Below are positions 45,526 through 54,570 of a DNA stretch of 64,000 bases, one piece after another; position 1 is the stretch's first letter; every line of letters starts with the position of its first letter. The position numbers and the translations under genes are program-made. The stretch is from TMED14 sp963925545. GTDB taxonomy: Bacteria > Bacteroidota > Bacteroidia > Flavobacteriales > Schleiferiaceae. The stretch is taken from contig CAWUSA010000017.1 of NCBI GenBank assembly GCA_963925545.1, positions 1 to 64,000 of the forward strand. The letters run 5' to 3'. Under the pieces are notes generated by a model. The model was not told where the DNA came from. It worked only from the letters and a program-made list of their open reading frames with translations, and made no database searches.

Positions 45526-46775
45526 AGGTTGCTGTGCTTGCTGTTGCCAAGCATGGTGCCAATTGCCCGACCATTTTGTGACCAATCAGGCCGATTTTCA
45601 CCCAATGTCAGCCAGTCATCATAGCTACCATCCAAGGCAAACAAGGTGAAGTCAGCTGGCGCACCCACATTAATCACGCATTTCCCTAAACCATAGAGTT
45701 CTCTAGGGGCATGACATACAGCTTCAATCCATTGACCGAGTGCTTTGCTGTTGCTGTGCACCTCCCTGAACCATCCAAAGGCATGATCAAGGCTAGCGAT
45801 GCCAAAAGCTGCTTTGCCCCATTCACAATCTACATGTTCAATGTCCATGGGGCGATGGTCCATCGCAATGATGTCCAGGGTGCCGTCATTGAGCCCTTCC
45901 CATAGGGCCTCTCTGTCAGCGTGACTTCTCAGTGGGGGCAAGGTTTTGTATGCGCTGTTGAAGTCGGCAATGTCTGATTCAGTTCCTACGAGGTTAGCGA
46001 TATTCACATCAGCGGTGACGGTGGACCCTGCAGCTTTTGCTTGCCGAATCAAGTCCACACCTTCCATGCTTGAAACATTGGCGATGTGCAGTCGGCCACC
46101 TGCGTAGGTATGGATGGCTAGGTCTCGTTGAATCCTCGTGACTTCAGCTAAGCTAGGGATGGGGCTAAGTCCCATGTGTACAGCGACTTCACCTTCATGT
46201 GCTTGGCCTTTTGGTGATAATTGGTTGTCGTAGGCCATGCTCTGAATGGCCACGCCCATGTTAGAGCTGTATTCCAATGCCAATTGGAGAACCTGGGGGT
46301 TGTTCAATCCACCGATGTCATCGGTGAAGCCAACGGCACCTGCATTCAACATGTCTTGCATTTCTGCCAGGTGAACGCCTTTAATCCCTTGTGAGACAGA
46401 GCCTAATGGCAGCAATTTCACAGGCAACTTGCTCACAAGATGGTCCAGGGCTTCAATGTGTGGCCGACTGTCTCTGACAGGATTGGTGGTAGGAAGTAGT
46501 GCTACATGGGTAAAACCACCATGAGCAGCTGATGCCATCAGGCTTTCATAGTTTTCTCTCTCCTCATTGCCAGGCTGCCCGCATTGACTGCGGATATCAA
46601 TCCACCCAGGACTGATGCAACGTCCGCTGGCCAGCTCCCAACGTTTGGCTCCCTGGGGGTCTAGCTGTTTGCCTATGGCGCTGATGGCGCCGTCAACAAC
46701 CAAGATATCCATGGTGCTATCATGGTAAGGTGACTGTGGATCAATGATGTGAACGTTGGGGATGAGGGTCTTCAT
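45522..46775 (-). CDS. Dihydroorotase-like protein lacking the N-terminal metal-binding histidines
   Basis: 417 residues of the amidohydrolase fold. The position of the usual DxHxH reads WIDIRSQCGQPG, so both metal-binding His are lost, while AAHGGFTHVALLPTTNP keeps the overall shape. Later segments HIANVSS and VTADVNIANLVG are like PyrC/PyrX, and DHRPMD replaces the usual catalytic Asp-containing loop. Such non-catalytic homologues occur in Bacteroidota and may pair with aspartate carbamoyltransferase or an active PyrC. It is the last gene of a four-gene overlapping operon with an ABC exporter-like system (4-base overlap with the DUF3299-like gene). Confidence 0.82.
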   Translation of the reverse strand: MKTLIPNVHIIDPQSPYHDSTMDILVVDGAISAIGKQLDPQGAKRWELASGRCISPGWIDIRSQCGQPGNEERENYESLMASAAHGGFTHVALLPTTNPVRDSRPHIEALDHLVSKLPVKLLPLGSVSQGIKGVHLAEMQDMLNAGAVGFTDDIGGLNNPQVLQLALEYSSNMGVAIQSMAYDNQLSPKGQAHEGEVAVHMGLSPIPSLAEVTRIQRDLAIHTYAGGRLHIANVSSMEGVDLIRQAKAAGSTVTADVNIANLVGTESDIADFNSAYKTLPPLRSHADREALWEGLNDGTLDIIAMDHRPMDIEHVDCEWGKAAFGIASLDHAFGWFREVHSNSKALGQWIEAVCHAPRELYGLGKCVINVGAPADFTLFALDGSYDDWLTLGENRPDWSQNGRAIGTMLGNSKHSNL

Positions 46776-47233
46776 GGGTTTGGGTCATAAGATTCAACGC
46801 TGACTAAGGCAAAGTAAAAGCCTTCACCTGGCTTGGGTTTGAGGACCAAACGGCCTTTGAAAGTCTTAACGGCATCGGTGGGGATGTGCCCTGGGTTTTC
46901 TTTAAATTCAAGCCCCATGACGCTTTCAGGTCCGGCTCCGCCGCAAAAGAAGCAGGAGCTGAAAGGGTATGCGCTCAAAGCGTAGAGCTCACCCTTGCTG
47001 TCGATTGGCAAGACATACCCCGTGATGTAGATAACCTTGCCATTGAGTGTGGCAATGTTGTCAGGGTACAAGGCCTCCAAGGACCACATGGATCGGTTGC
47101 TGTCGTAAAATTCTGAAAAGTCTGTGGAGGCTAACATTCGCCAAGTGATTTTACTTGGAGGAATAATGCACAATGCAGGCATTGCTGCAATCATAAGCAG
47201 TCCAATGAATCCACTAGGCATCGACCAACGCAC
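46772..47233 (-). CDS. DUF3299-like exported protein
   Basis: 153 residues. A hydrophobic N-terminus (SGFIGLLMIAAMPALCII) suggests export or an anchor. The core KVIYITGYVLPIDS, then LSAYPFSSCFFCGGAGPESV and the LKPKPGEGFYFAL end fit DUF3299-type proteins, which have an OB-like fold; the CxxC is likely a metal site. Homologues often accompany ABC systems of the MacB/Lol type, as here. The start overlaps the permease stop region by 20 bases. Confidence 0.7.
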   Translation of the reverse strand: MRWSMPSGFIGLLMIAAMPALCIIPPSKITWRMLASTDFSEFYDSNRSMWSLEALYPDNIATLNGKVIYITGYVLPIDSKGELYALSAYPFSSCFFCGGAGPESVMGLEFKENPGHIPTDAVKTFKGRLVLKPKPGEGFYFALVSVESYDPNP

Positions 47234-48374
47234 GGTGCAAAGATATTTTCTTTAAGCTTAACCAAGGCCCAACGGAGGAAATCCCTGCAAAAATCAATGC
47301 ACCCCCTGCCATGACTGCATCCAGTGTGGATGGGACCCATGCTTGATTGGGGATATTCAGGGCTGAAGGTAGCCACAAGGATTGGCTGAAGTAGGCCATA
47401 AGTAGGCCTATGGCAGTGAAGCTAAGTGCTCCCATGACGATGAGGATATTCTGCCATGCCACCACTTGAAAGACCTGCCACCAAGTTGATCCCATTGCTC
47501 GCATTAAGGCATAATTGCTGCGATGTTCTCTGACATGTGCGTGCAAAAGCAGCAACAAACTAATGAAGCCGATCAATTGAAGCAGCAGGGTCATTATTTG
47601 CATGATTTGACCTCCGCGATTGAGCCATGTCATCATGCGATTGCCCTCCATCGCTGGAGAGATGGCCATCATTTTTGATGCTTTCTGAATGCGTGCTGGC
47701 AACATCAATCGGGTCATGGGGTTGTCAATGGACGCCAGAACAGCTGTGTATGCATGGTCTTTGTCCTGATGGATGTCCCACACAGAGCTCAATGGGGTGA
47801 ATATGATGCGATCCCATGGGTTGCTGGCATCAACAATGCCAACCACACGGTAATCTTGGTGGGCGTGGTCGCCCAAGTCGTCTACCATGCCGTGGCTTCC
47901 ATGAAAAACATCACCAACAGATAGATTGGAAGCCTGAGCAACGGTTGAACCAATCACAGCTTCCATGCTTTGCGACGGCCAACGCCCAGTCAATCGACTC
48001 TCGCCAATATGCAACCAAGTTGCACTGTCACAGCCAAGGATGCGAAACTCACCCAGTTGATCACCATAGGCAAGTCGTCGCACATGGCGAATGTCTGGGT
48101 GCTTGAGCCATTGTTCTGCTGTCTCCGACGGAATATTACCAGAGGCTGCGTCCACATGCAGCACATGTGCTAAAATGGACTGGGTTGGAGATCCTTTAGC
48201 GCAGAGCAGCAAGTCAGTTCCGTCAAGGGAGTTTCTCAGCTGCATAGTCATCCCTTTTTCAGCGCGGTCCATCAGGGCCATGCCAATGAGGCCAAGGGAT
48301 AGGACCAAAGCTATCATGCTTGCAGATCCCAAGCGATGACGCAAGCTTGCAAAGGCAAAGACAAGGGCCTTCAT
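47214..48374 (-). CDS. ABC transporter permease, MacB/FtsX type
   Basis: 386 residues. An N-terminal transmembrane helix near residues 17-35 is followed by a large periplasmic domain (about 40-255), then three membrane helices in the C-terminal 130 residues, the FtsX-fold arrangement. The segment RSNYALMRAMGSTWWQVF is the typical coupling region. With the ATPase at 48371-49006 it should form a mechanotransmission-type or lipoprotein-handling ABC system rather than a substrate pore. The start overlaps the ATPase stop by 4 bases. Confidence 0.88.
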   Translation of the reverse strand: MKALVFAFASLRHRLGSASMIALVLSLGLIGMALMDRAEKGMTMQLRNSLDGTDLLLCAKGSPTQSILAHVLHVDAASGNIPSETAEQWLKHPDIRHVRRLAYGDQLGEFRILGCDSATWLHIGESRLTGRWPSQSMEAVIGSTVAQASNLSVGDVFHGSHGMVDDLGDHAHQDYRVVGIVDASNPWDRIIFTPLSSVWDIHQDKDHAYTAVLASIDNPMTRLMLPARIQKASKMMAISPAMEGNRMMTWLNRGGQIMQIMTLLLQLIGFISLLLLLHAHVREHRSNYALMRAMGSTWWQVFQVVAWQNILIVMGALSFTAIGLLMAYFSQSLWLPSALNIPNQAWVPSTLDAVMAGGALIFAGISSVGPWLSLKKISLHRALVDA

Positions 48375-49006
48375 GATGGCGAAGGGAGTTGAATGATGCG
48401 ATCAGCCATGGCTGCTAGTGAGGCGTCATGTGTGGCTAATAGGACAGCGCATTGACTGACTTGCTGGTAGGCCTTCAGTGATTCGATCAAGGCAGTTGCA
48501 TTGTCTCTATCTAATGAAGCAGTGGGTTCATCTGCTAGCAAAACAGGTGCGTCATGGCTGAAGGCTCTAATGGCACTGAGTCTTTGCTGCTCACCAAGGC
48601 TTAAACTGTGCGCTTGTTGATGCATGCAATGCGTTAAGCCCAAGCGGTCTACCCAACTTTGCAGGTCACCTTGTGACCCCTTGCACCATTGGGCAAGGTC
48701 AAGGTTGCCCTTGACGGTCAGGCTGGGCCAGAAAAACGGACGCTGAGGAATGAACCCAACGCCTGATTGCCGCCATTCCGGCGGGCAATGCATGCGGGTT
48801 AGCTGGCCGTGGTTGGCAATGGATACATGGCCAGAAGCAATGCCCTGCAAGCCAGCCAAGGCATGCATCCAAGTAGATTTGCCAGAGCCCGAGTTGCCGG
48901 TCATAATAACCAATTCTCCAGCCTGCAATTGTAAGGGAGGGAAGATCAATTGCCGGTCAATGCCAACAGGAACAGTTAATTCAGATGCTTGTAGGATGTT
49001 ATCCAT
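48371..49006 (-). CDS. ABC transporter ATP-binding protein, LolD/MacB-like
   Basis: 211 residues. Walker A GNSGSGKST near residue 37, Q-loop in PQRPFFWPSL, signature LSLGEQQRL, Walker B PVLLADEPTASLD and the H-loop ATHD. The size and the partner permease put it in the LolD/FtsE/MacB group. It is the first gene of the operon with the permease, DUF3299-like and dihydroorotase-like genes and is divergent from the Cys-repeat protein gene. Confidence 0.93.
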   Translation of the reverse strand: MDNILQASELTVPVGIDRQLIFPPLQLQAGELVIMTGNSGSGKSTWMHALAGLQGIASGHVSIANHGQLTRMHCPPEWRQSGVGFIPQRPFFWPSLTVKGNLDLAQWCKGSQGDLQSWVDRLGLTHCMHQQAHSLSLGEQQRLSAIRAFSHDAPVLLADEPTASLDRDNATALIESLKAYQQVSQCAVLLATHDASLAAMADRIIQLPSPS

Positions 49007-49079
49007 GTGCTCAAAAGTAGGCGATTCATTCTATGGTCTAAAGCCCTTACATTAGCAAGCTAAAATAATTCAACTATTC

Positions 49080-49442
49080 ATGAAAAAACTATTCACTATA
49101 CTACTTGCCATAACCTTAGTATTCCAAGTGAATGCTCAAGAATCACCTGAGTCTGCGACGGAATCGGTTACGGTTTCCAGCTCTATTGAAGCTGACGAGC
49201 AGTCAGAAGCGAAGAAGCCTTGCTGCAAGGACTCAGACGAAGCAAAGAAGTCTTGCTGTAAGAAGTCAGACGAAGCAAAGGAGTCTTGCTGCAAGAAGTC
49301 AGACGAAGCAAAGAAGTCTTGCTGTAAGAAAGATGGAGATAAAGCATCCTGTGACAAGTCCAAGTGCAAACAAGGCACAGAAAAGGCTCATTCCTGCACA
49401 TCTGATTGCGCCACAAGTGGAGATTGCCCTCACAAGAAATAA
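49080..49442 (+). CDS. Exported cysteine/lysine-rich repeat protein
   Basis: 120 residues. A signal peptide (MKKLFTILLAITLVFQVNA) is followed by a short acidic linker and four 11-residue repeats with consensus DEAKKSCCKKS at residues 42-85, then a Cys-rich tail (SCDKSKCKQG, CTSDCATSGDCPHKK). In all there are about 14 Cys, mostly paired or spaced by 3. No domain is recognised; metal binding (metallothionein-like) or disulfide cross-linking at the envelope are both plausible. The gene stands alone, divergent from the ABC operon, and ends in a terminator. Confidence 0.8.
   Translation: MKKLFTILLAITLVFQVNAQESPESATESVTVSSSIEADEQSEAKKPCCKDSDEAKKSCCKKSDEAKESCCKKSDEAKKSCCKKDGDKASCDKSKCKQGTEKAHSCTSDCATSGDCPHKK
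49203..49334 (+). repeat. Four tandem 33-base coding repeats
   Basis: Units at 49203-49235, 49236-49268, 49269-49301 and 49302-49334, each encoding an 11-residue Cys-Cys-Lys unit. The middle two differ by only two or three bases, while the first and last have diverged. The exact 33-base period keeps the frame, as expected from slippage expansion. Confidence 0.9.
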
Positions 49443-49483
49443 GCATTGATTTCAGGCTAACAAGTCTGAGTCAACTGTTCATG

Positions 49484-49514
49484 CCCACCTGGCTTTTGCC
49501 TGGTGGGTTTTTTT
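49484..49514 (+). terminator. Rho-independent terminator after the Cys-repeat gene
   Basis: Stem CCCACCTGGC (49484-49493) pairs with GCCTGGTGGG (49498-49507) with one mismatch and a TTTT loop, followed by seven T. It lies 42 bases after the stop at 49442 and before ffh. Confidence 0.9.
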
Positions 49515-49584
49515 ATGCTTTCATTGCACGCAAAGGCGTATTTGCTATGGCACATTGGCTAACTTTGCATCCAATCCTAGCATC

Positions 49585-50913
49585 ATGTTTGAGAACCTAA
49601 GTGACAGAATAGAAGGAGCCATTCATCGGCTTAGTGGGCGTAGCAGCATCACAGATATTAACATTGCAGATGCTGTCAAAGACATCCGTAAGGCCTTGGT
49701 AGAGGCGGATGTTAACTACAAAATAGCTAAACGATTCACCGACAAGGTCAAGGCTGACGCCATGGGCGAAAAAGTGATCAAGGCCCTTGAGCCTGGTCAG
49801 GCCATGGTGAAGATTGTTCGCGACAACATGGCTGAGCTGATGGGAGGCACTGCTTCAGAGATTGTTGAGGGCAGTGGACTTCAGACAATTCTGATGGCTG
49901 GACTGCAAGGGTCAGGTAAGACAACCTTCACGGCAAAGCTGGGCAATCGCCTGAAAGCAAAAAAAGGACGAAAAGTGATGCTTGTAGCTGCAGATGTGCA
50001 TCGACCTGCAGCAATAGACCAGTTGCAAACCCTGGGTGAATCTATAGGTGTCGAGGTCTTCGCTATGCCTGAAAGCAAAGATCCCGTTTATATTACCAAG
50101 CAAGCACAAGTAAAAGCAAAAGCAGAAGGCTTCAACTACCTCATGATTGATACCGCTGGTCGCTTAGCCATCGATGAGGTGATGATGGATGAAATACGCG
50201 CCATTCACGATGCGGTATCTCCGCAGGAAACGCTGTTTGTCGTCGATGCTATGACAGGTCAAGATGCCGTGAACACCGCTAAGGCCTTTCATGAGGTGCT
50301 GGATTTAAGTGGTGTGGTTCTCACTAAATTGGATGGCGACACAAGAGGTGGAGCAGCCTTGTCGATTCGTTCCGTTGTGGATGTGCCTATTAAATTCATT
50401 GGCACTGGGGAGAAAATGGAGGCTCTGGATGTTTTTCATCCCGAGCGCATGGCAGACCGAATCCTTGGCATGGGTGATGTTCTCACCTTGGTGGAAAAAG
50501 CACAGGAACAGTTTGATGAAGCAGCAGCGCGCAAGGTCTCCAAGAGAATTGCGACCAACACTTTTGGCTTTGATGACTTCCTGGATCAGATCCGGCAAAT
50601 GAAAAAAATGGGCAACATGAAGGACATGATGGGTATGATCCCCGGGATGGGTAAAGCCATGAAGGGGGTTGATATCCCAGATGATGCTTTTGTGTCCATC
50701 GAGGCCATCATTCAATCAATGACACCTGCTGAACGTCGAGATGCAAAGCTAATTAACGGCAGCAGGCGATCGCGCATTGCAATGGGAAGTGGCACATCCG
50801 TAGTTGAGGTCAACAAGTTACTCAAGCAATTTTCAGGCATGAGTAAAATGATGAAAATGATGCAGGGCAAAGGTGGCAAAGCAGCCATGATGCAAATGAT
50901 GAAAGGACGATAA
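49585..50913 (+). CDS. ffh: Signal recognition particle protein Ffh
   Basis: 442 residues from ATG 49585 (MFENLSDRIEGAI); an in-frame ATG at 49555 sits just after the terminator and adds unlikely residues. N domain, then G domain with GLQGSGKTT, DVHRPAAIDQL, DTAGRLAID and TKLDGD, then a Met-rich M domain (MKKMGNMKDMMGMIPGMGK) that binds signal sequences and 4.5S RNA. The protein ends in a Met/Lys/Gly-rich tail. The stop abuts the folD start directly. Confidence 0.97.
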   Translation: MFENLSDRIEGAIHRLSGRSSITDINIADAVKDIRKALVEADVNYKIAKRFTDKVKADAMGEKVIKALEPGQAMVKIVRDNMAELMGGTASEIVEGSGLQTILMAGLQGSGKTTFTAKLGNRLKAKKGRKVMLVAADVHRPAAIDQLQTLGESIGVEVFAMPESKDPVYITKQAQVKAKAEGFNYLMIDTAGRLAIDEVMMDEIRAIHDAVSPQETLFVVDAMTGQDAVNTAKAFHEVLDLSGVVLTKLDGDTRGGAALSIRSVVDVPIKFIGTGEKMEALDVFHPERMADRILGMGDVLTLVEKAQEQFDEAAARKVSKRIATNTFGFDDFLDQIRQMKKMGNMKDMMGMIPGMGKAMKGVDIPDDAFVSIEAIIQSMTPAERRDAKLINGSRRSRIAMGSGTSVVEVNKLLKQFSGMSKMMKMMQGKGGKAAMMQMMKGR

Positions 50914-51768
50914 ATGGCTACCCTATTGTACGGCAAAGAAGCCGCGACATCCTACAAACAGCAAATCAAGCAAGCTGTTGATTCAGCTCAGTCAGAAGGT
51001 TTAGGGAAACCCCATTTGGCAGCTATCATGGTAGGGGAAGATCCAGCCAGCGCGGCCTATGTCAGGGGTAAGGTGAAGGATTGTGATCAGGTTGGTTTTG
51101 ATTCAACGCTAATACGACTTCCAGATAATGTCCCTGAATCTGACCTGCTGGCAGCTATTCATGGCCTCAACAACGACGACGCCATTGATGGTTTCATTGT
51201 GCAATTGCCTTTGCCTGATCACATCGATGACAAGGCCGTCTTGATGGCTATTGATCCCAAAAAGGATGTGGATGGATTCCATCCAGAGAATATTGGCCGA
51301 ATGGCTCTTGGGTTGTCAACCTATTTGCCGGCCACACCATATGGCATTCAATTGCTTCTCAAGTATTACCAAATAGACCCTTCAGGTCAACGTGTATTGG
51401 TGATTGGTCGATCTCAAATTGTTGGTTCACCAATGAGCATACTCCTAAGCAGGAATCAGGAAATGGGCAATGCCACTGTGACGCTGGCTCATTCTAGAAC
51501 CTTAGACATCAAAGGCATCGCTCAGCAATCGGACATCATCATTGCAGCCCTGGGGAAGCCAGGTTTTGTCACAGCGGACATGGTGAAGAAAGGTGCCATT
51601 GTGATTGATGTTGGTATCAATCGCGTGGACGGTAAATTGGTTGGTGATGTGGACTTTAAACAGGTTGAGTTTGTGGCTTCTGCGATCACACCCGTGCCGG
51701 GTGGCGTTGGTTTGATGACACGTGTTGGCTTGCTAATGAACACTTTACAAGCAGCTTATGGCCATTGA
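50914..51768 (+). CDS. folD: Methylenetetrahydrofolate dehydrogenase/cyclohydrolase FolD
   Basis: 284 residues. The substrate region has AAIMVGEDPASAAYVRGK and VQLPLPDHID; the NADP-binding part has VIGRSQIVGSPMS; the end PVPGGVGLMTRVGLLMNT is diagnostic. It supplies 10-formyl-THF and is linked to glyA (56913) in one-carbon metabolism. It starts directly after the ffh stop and overlaps queE by 11 bases. Confidence 0.97.
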   Translation: MATLLYGKEAATSYKQQIKQAVDSAQSEGLGKPHLAAIMVGEDPASAAYVRGKVKDCDQVGFDSTLIRLPDNVPESDLLAAIHGLNNDDAIDGFIVQLPLPDHIDDKAVLMAIDPKKDVDGFHPENIGRMALGLSTYLPATPYGIQLLLKYYQIDPSGQRVLVIGRSQIVGSPMSILLSRNQEMGNATVTLAHSRTLDIKGIAQQSDIIIAALGKPGFVTADMVKKGAIVIDVGINRVDGKLVGDVDFKQVEFVASAITPVPGGVGLMTRVGLLMNTLQAAYGH

Positions 51769-52360
51769 ACAATTGCCATTGATGGAGCATTTTCGCAGCA
51801 TTCAGGGCGAGGGCTACCACACAGGTTTGACTTCTTATTTTCTTCGTATTGGCGGCTGTGACGTTGGCTGTCATTGGTGTGACGTTAAGGAGTCATGGGA
51901 CGCAAGTAAACATCCGATGACTGAAGTTCAGGCCGTCATCGATTTACCTGCAGAGCATGATCAAGTCGCTGTGATTACTGGTGGCGAGCCCATGATGTGG
52001 GACATGGGTAGCCTGACAAAGGGGCTCAATGACCGATCCATCCGAACCCATTTAGAGACCTCAGGTGCATACCCGCACAGCGGGACTTGGGACTGGGTTT
52101 GCCTGTCACCAAAGAAAACCATGTCAACCATACCTGTTTGGTACACCTTAGCTGATGAATTGAAGGTCATCATTCACAATGCGCATGATTTGCAATGGGC
52201 TCAAGCGCATGCAGATAAAGTGAATGAAGACTGCGTGTTGTATTTGCAGCCTGAGTGGAGCAAGCGTGAGACAATTTTGCCATCAATAATTGCACACCTT
52301 GAGGCTCATCCTGAATGGAAGCTCTCGCTTCAGACGCACAAATACCTTGGAATGCCCTAA
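51758..52360 (+). CDS. queE: 7-carboxy-7-deazaguanine synthase QueE
   Basis: 200 residues. FRSIQGEGYHTG is the family start, and the radical-SAM cluster motif is CDVGCHWC (CX3CX2C) near residue 34. VITGGEPMMWD follows. It converts 6-carboxytetrahydropterin, the QueD product, to 7-carboxy-7-deazaguanine for queuosine. Its last 4 bases overlap the convergent Rel/Spo gene. Confidence 0.93.
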   Translation: MAIEQLPLMEHFRSIQGEGYHTGLTSYFLRIGGCDVGCHWCDVKESWDASKHPMTEVQAVIDLPAEHDQVAVITGGEPMMWDMGSLTKGLNDRSIRTHLETSGAYPHSGTWDWVCLSPKKTMSTIPVWYTLADELKVIIHNAHDLQWAQAHADKVNEDCVLYLQPEWSKRETILPSIIAHLEAHPEWKLSLQTHKYLGMP

Positions 52361-54570
52361 AGATTAGGACTCTGGTAAACGCGTTGTTTGATGGCGCGAG
52401 TTACTTCAGTGACACCTTGAATGGCTCTGATTCGTTGAGCCAATGAGCTCAAATGGGTTTGGTCTAAGACCCTGAGTGCTACGCTGCCACGGAAAACACC
52501 TTCCGCTGCATCGATGTGAAAGGATCTGATATCAACATTTAACTCATTGGACAACAGTTTGGTGATCTCATGAATCAATCCCAGCCTGTCGCCGCCAGTG
52601 AAGGTGAGGGTTGCATTGAATTTTTTCTTATTTCCTGTCGCCCATTTTGCCACCAAGATTCGATCTGCAAATTGACCTTGAAGTTCAATCGCTTGCTTGC
52701 AGTCTACGCGATGGACAACAATGCCATCACGAATGATGTACCCAAAGATGTTGTCGCCAGAAATAGGGGAACAACAAGGCGCCATTTGATGTGCTAGAAC
52801 CACTTCGTCAGGGCCAAAGACAATGCGTTTTGCATCCTCTGGCAGCAGAGGTAGGTTGATTTTGGGCTTGAAACGACGAAGTAGATTCTTGTAGAAGCCA
52901 CCGGTTTGGTCTTGAATAAATCCTCTGAAATCATGACTTGAGCACTCCCCAGAACCAAACCTAAGGAATACTTCCTGCTGGTTCTTGACGGAAAAATAGT
53001 TGACCATTTTCTGTAAATTACTCTGATTGAGTTCAAATTTTGATTTAGCTGCCATGCGCTCAACCATACGCTGGCCTCTATCTGAAGATTTTTTGTCCAG
53101 GTCTTTGAGGTAGGTTTTGATTTTGGATTGAGCCTTCGGGGTTTTTACCCATTCCAACCATTCCTCGCTGGGGTGCTGCTTGTCAGCGGTAATAATGAAC
53201 ACTTGGTCGCCCGAGGTGAGTTTATGGCTCAAGGGCACAAGCTGGCCATTCACTTTTGCCCCAAGTATGTGCATCCCTATGTCCGAGTGAATATCAAAGG
53301 CCATATCTATTGGGGTTGCATGCTTTGGGAGGGTGAGCATTTGTCCGCGTGGGGTGAAAACAAAAATCTCCTCAGTGAATAGTTGCAATTTGAACTGATC
53401 CACAAATTCAATGGCAGATTCGCTCTGGCCTTCAATGGCCTGCCGGATTGAGTTAACCCAAATATCCAATGCTGGGCTGTCACTTGCGTCCTCTTTGTAT
53501 CGCCAATGGGCTGCATAGCCTTGTTCAGCAGCGTCATCCATGCGTTTGGATCGGATTTGCACTTCAATCCATTGCCCCTCAGGCCCCATGACGGTGATAT
53601 GTAAAGACTCATAGCCATTGGCCTTTGGTGTGGTAATCCAGTCACGCAGGCGGCGAGGATTGGGCCTGAAGACACTGGTTATCAATGAGTAAGCCTGCCA
53701 ACAATCAATTTTTTCCTTTTTCACTGTTGACTCAATGATGATTCGAATGGCGAATTTGTCGTAGACTTCGTCAAAGCCAATGTGTTGATTCAACATTTTT
53801 CGCCGAATGGAGAAAACCCCTTTGTTTCGTCGTTTGATCTGAAATTTTAGGTGCTCTGACCTGAGTAAGGAGTCAATGTTGTTTGTGAACCGCTTGAGAT
53901 ACAGCTGGTCGTGAGCTCTAGAGTGGTCCAACTTTTCTTCAAGTTCTTCATACACATCAGGCTCAGTGTATTTCAAGCCCAAGTCTTCAAACTCTTGTTT
54001 GATGTTGTACAGCCCCATTCGGTGTGCCAAGGGGGCGAATATGTACAAAGTTTCTGAAGCAATTTTTAGCTGCTTGTGAAAGGGCATGCCTTCAAGCGTT
54101 CTCATGTTGTGCAAGCGATCAGCCATCTTGATTATGATCACGCGAACGTCATCAGAAATACTCATCAAAAGCTTCTTGAAATTCTCAGACTGCATGGATG
54201 TTGCCTGATTGTCAAAGACGCCTTGGATTTTGGTTAACCCAATAACCATCTGAGCAATGTCATCCCCAAACAAATCAACCAACTGCTTCGACGTGATGTC
54301 GGAGTCTTCAATCACGTCATGCAAGAGGGCGGCAGCAGTGGATTGAGGGCCTAGGCCAATGTCGCGCGCGACAATCAAGGCGACCTCTAGGGGGTGTAGA
54401 ATATAGGGCTCACCTGTTTTTCTTTTCACGCCTTGGTGGGCGTCGTCAGCCATCCTGAAGGCTCGGCGTATCAATTCGCGATCGGCTTTGTCGCCCCCTC
54501 GGGCATCGAGGCTTCGCAACAAGCTTCGCAGCTTGTTTTGGGTTACTTTTTTGTAGTCAGGTCGTTCCAT
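52357..54570 (-). CDS. relA: (p)ppGpp synthetase/hydrolase, RelA/SpoT family
   Basis: 737 residues. HD hydrolase domain with AAALLHDVIEDSD and KMADRLHNMRTLEGMP intact, so the enzyme is probably bifunctional. The synthetase region contains TTPKANGYESLHITVMGPEG, followed by a TGS domain (IFVFTPRGQMLTLP) near residue 405 and a C-terminal ACT domain (TLTFTGGDRLGLIHEITKLL) near 660. It governs the stringent response. The start overlaps the fumarylacetoacetase stop by 28 bases. Confidence 0.96.
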   Translation of the reverse strand: MERPDYKKVTQNKLRSLLRSLDARGGDKADRELIRRAFRMADDAHQGVKRKTGEPYILHPLEVALIVARDIGLGPQSTAAALLHDVIEDSDITSKQLVDLFGDDIAQMVIGLTKIQGVFDNQATSMQSENFKKLLMSISDDVRVIIIKMADRLHNMRTLEGMPFHKQLKIASETLYIFAPLAHRMGLYNIKQEFEDLGLKYTEPDVYEELEEKLDHSRAHDQLYLKRFTNNIDSLLRSEHLKFQIKRRNKGVFSIRRKMLNQHIGFDEVYDKFAIRIIIESTVKKEKIDCWQAYSLITSVFRPNPRRLRDWITTPKANGYESLHITVMGPEGQWIEVQIRSKRMDDAAEQGYAAHWRYKEDASDSPALDIWVNSIRQAIEGQSESAIEFVDQFKLQLFTEEIFVFTPRGQMLTLPKHATPIDMAFDIHSDIGMHILGAKVNGQLVPLSHKLTSGDQVFIITADKQHPSEEWLEWVKTPKAQSKIKTYLKDLDKKSSDRGQRMVERMAAKSKFELNQSNLQKMVNYFSVKNQQEVFLRFGSGECSSHDFRGFIQDQTGGFYKNLLRRFKPKINLPLLPEDAKRIVFGPDEVVLAHQMAPCCSPISGDNIFGYIIRDGIVVHRVDCKQAIELQGQFADRILVAKWATGNKKKFNATLTFTGGDRLGLIHEITKLLSNELNVDIRSFHIDAAEGVFRGSVALRVLDQTHLSSLAQRIRAIQGVTEVTRAIKQRVYQSPNL

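Noticed and set aside
49203..49334. Regular 33-base repeats, like a small CRISPR array
   Set aside because: The units are contiguous with no spacers, keep one reading frame and lie inside a gene with a signal peptide.
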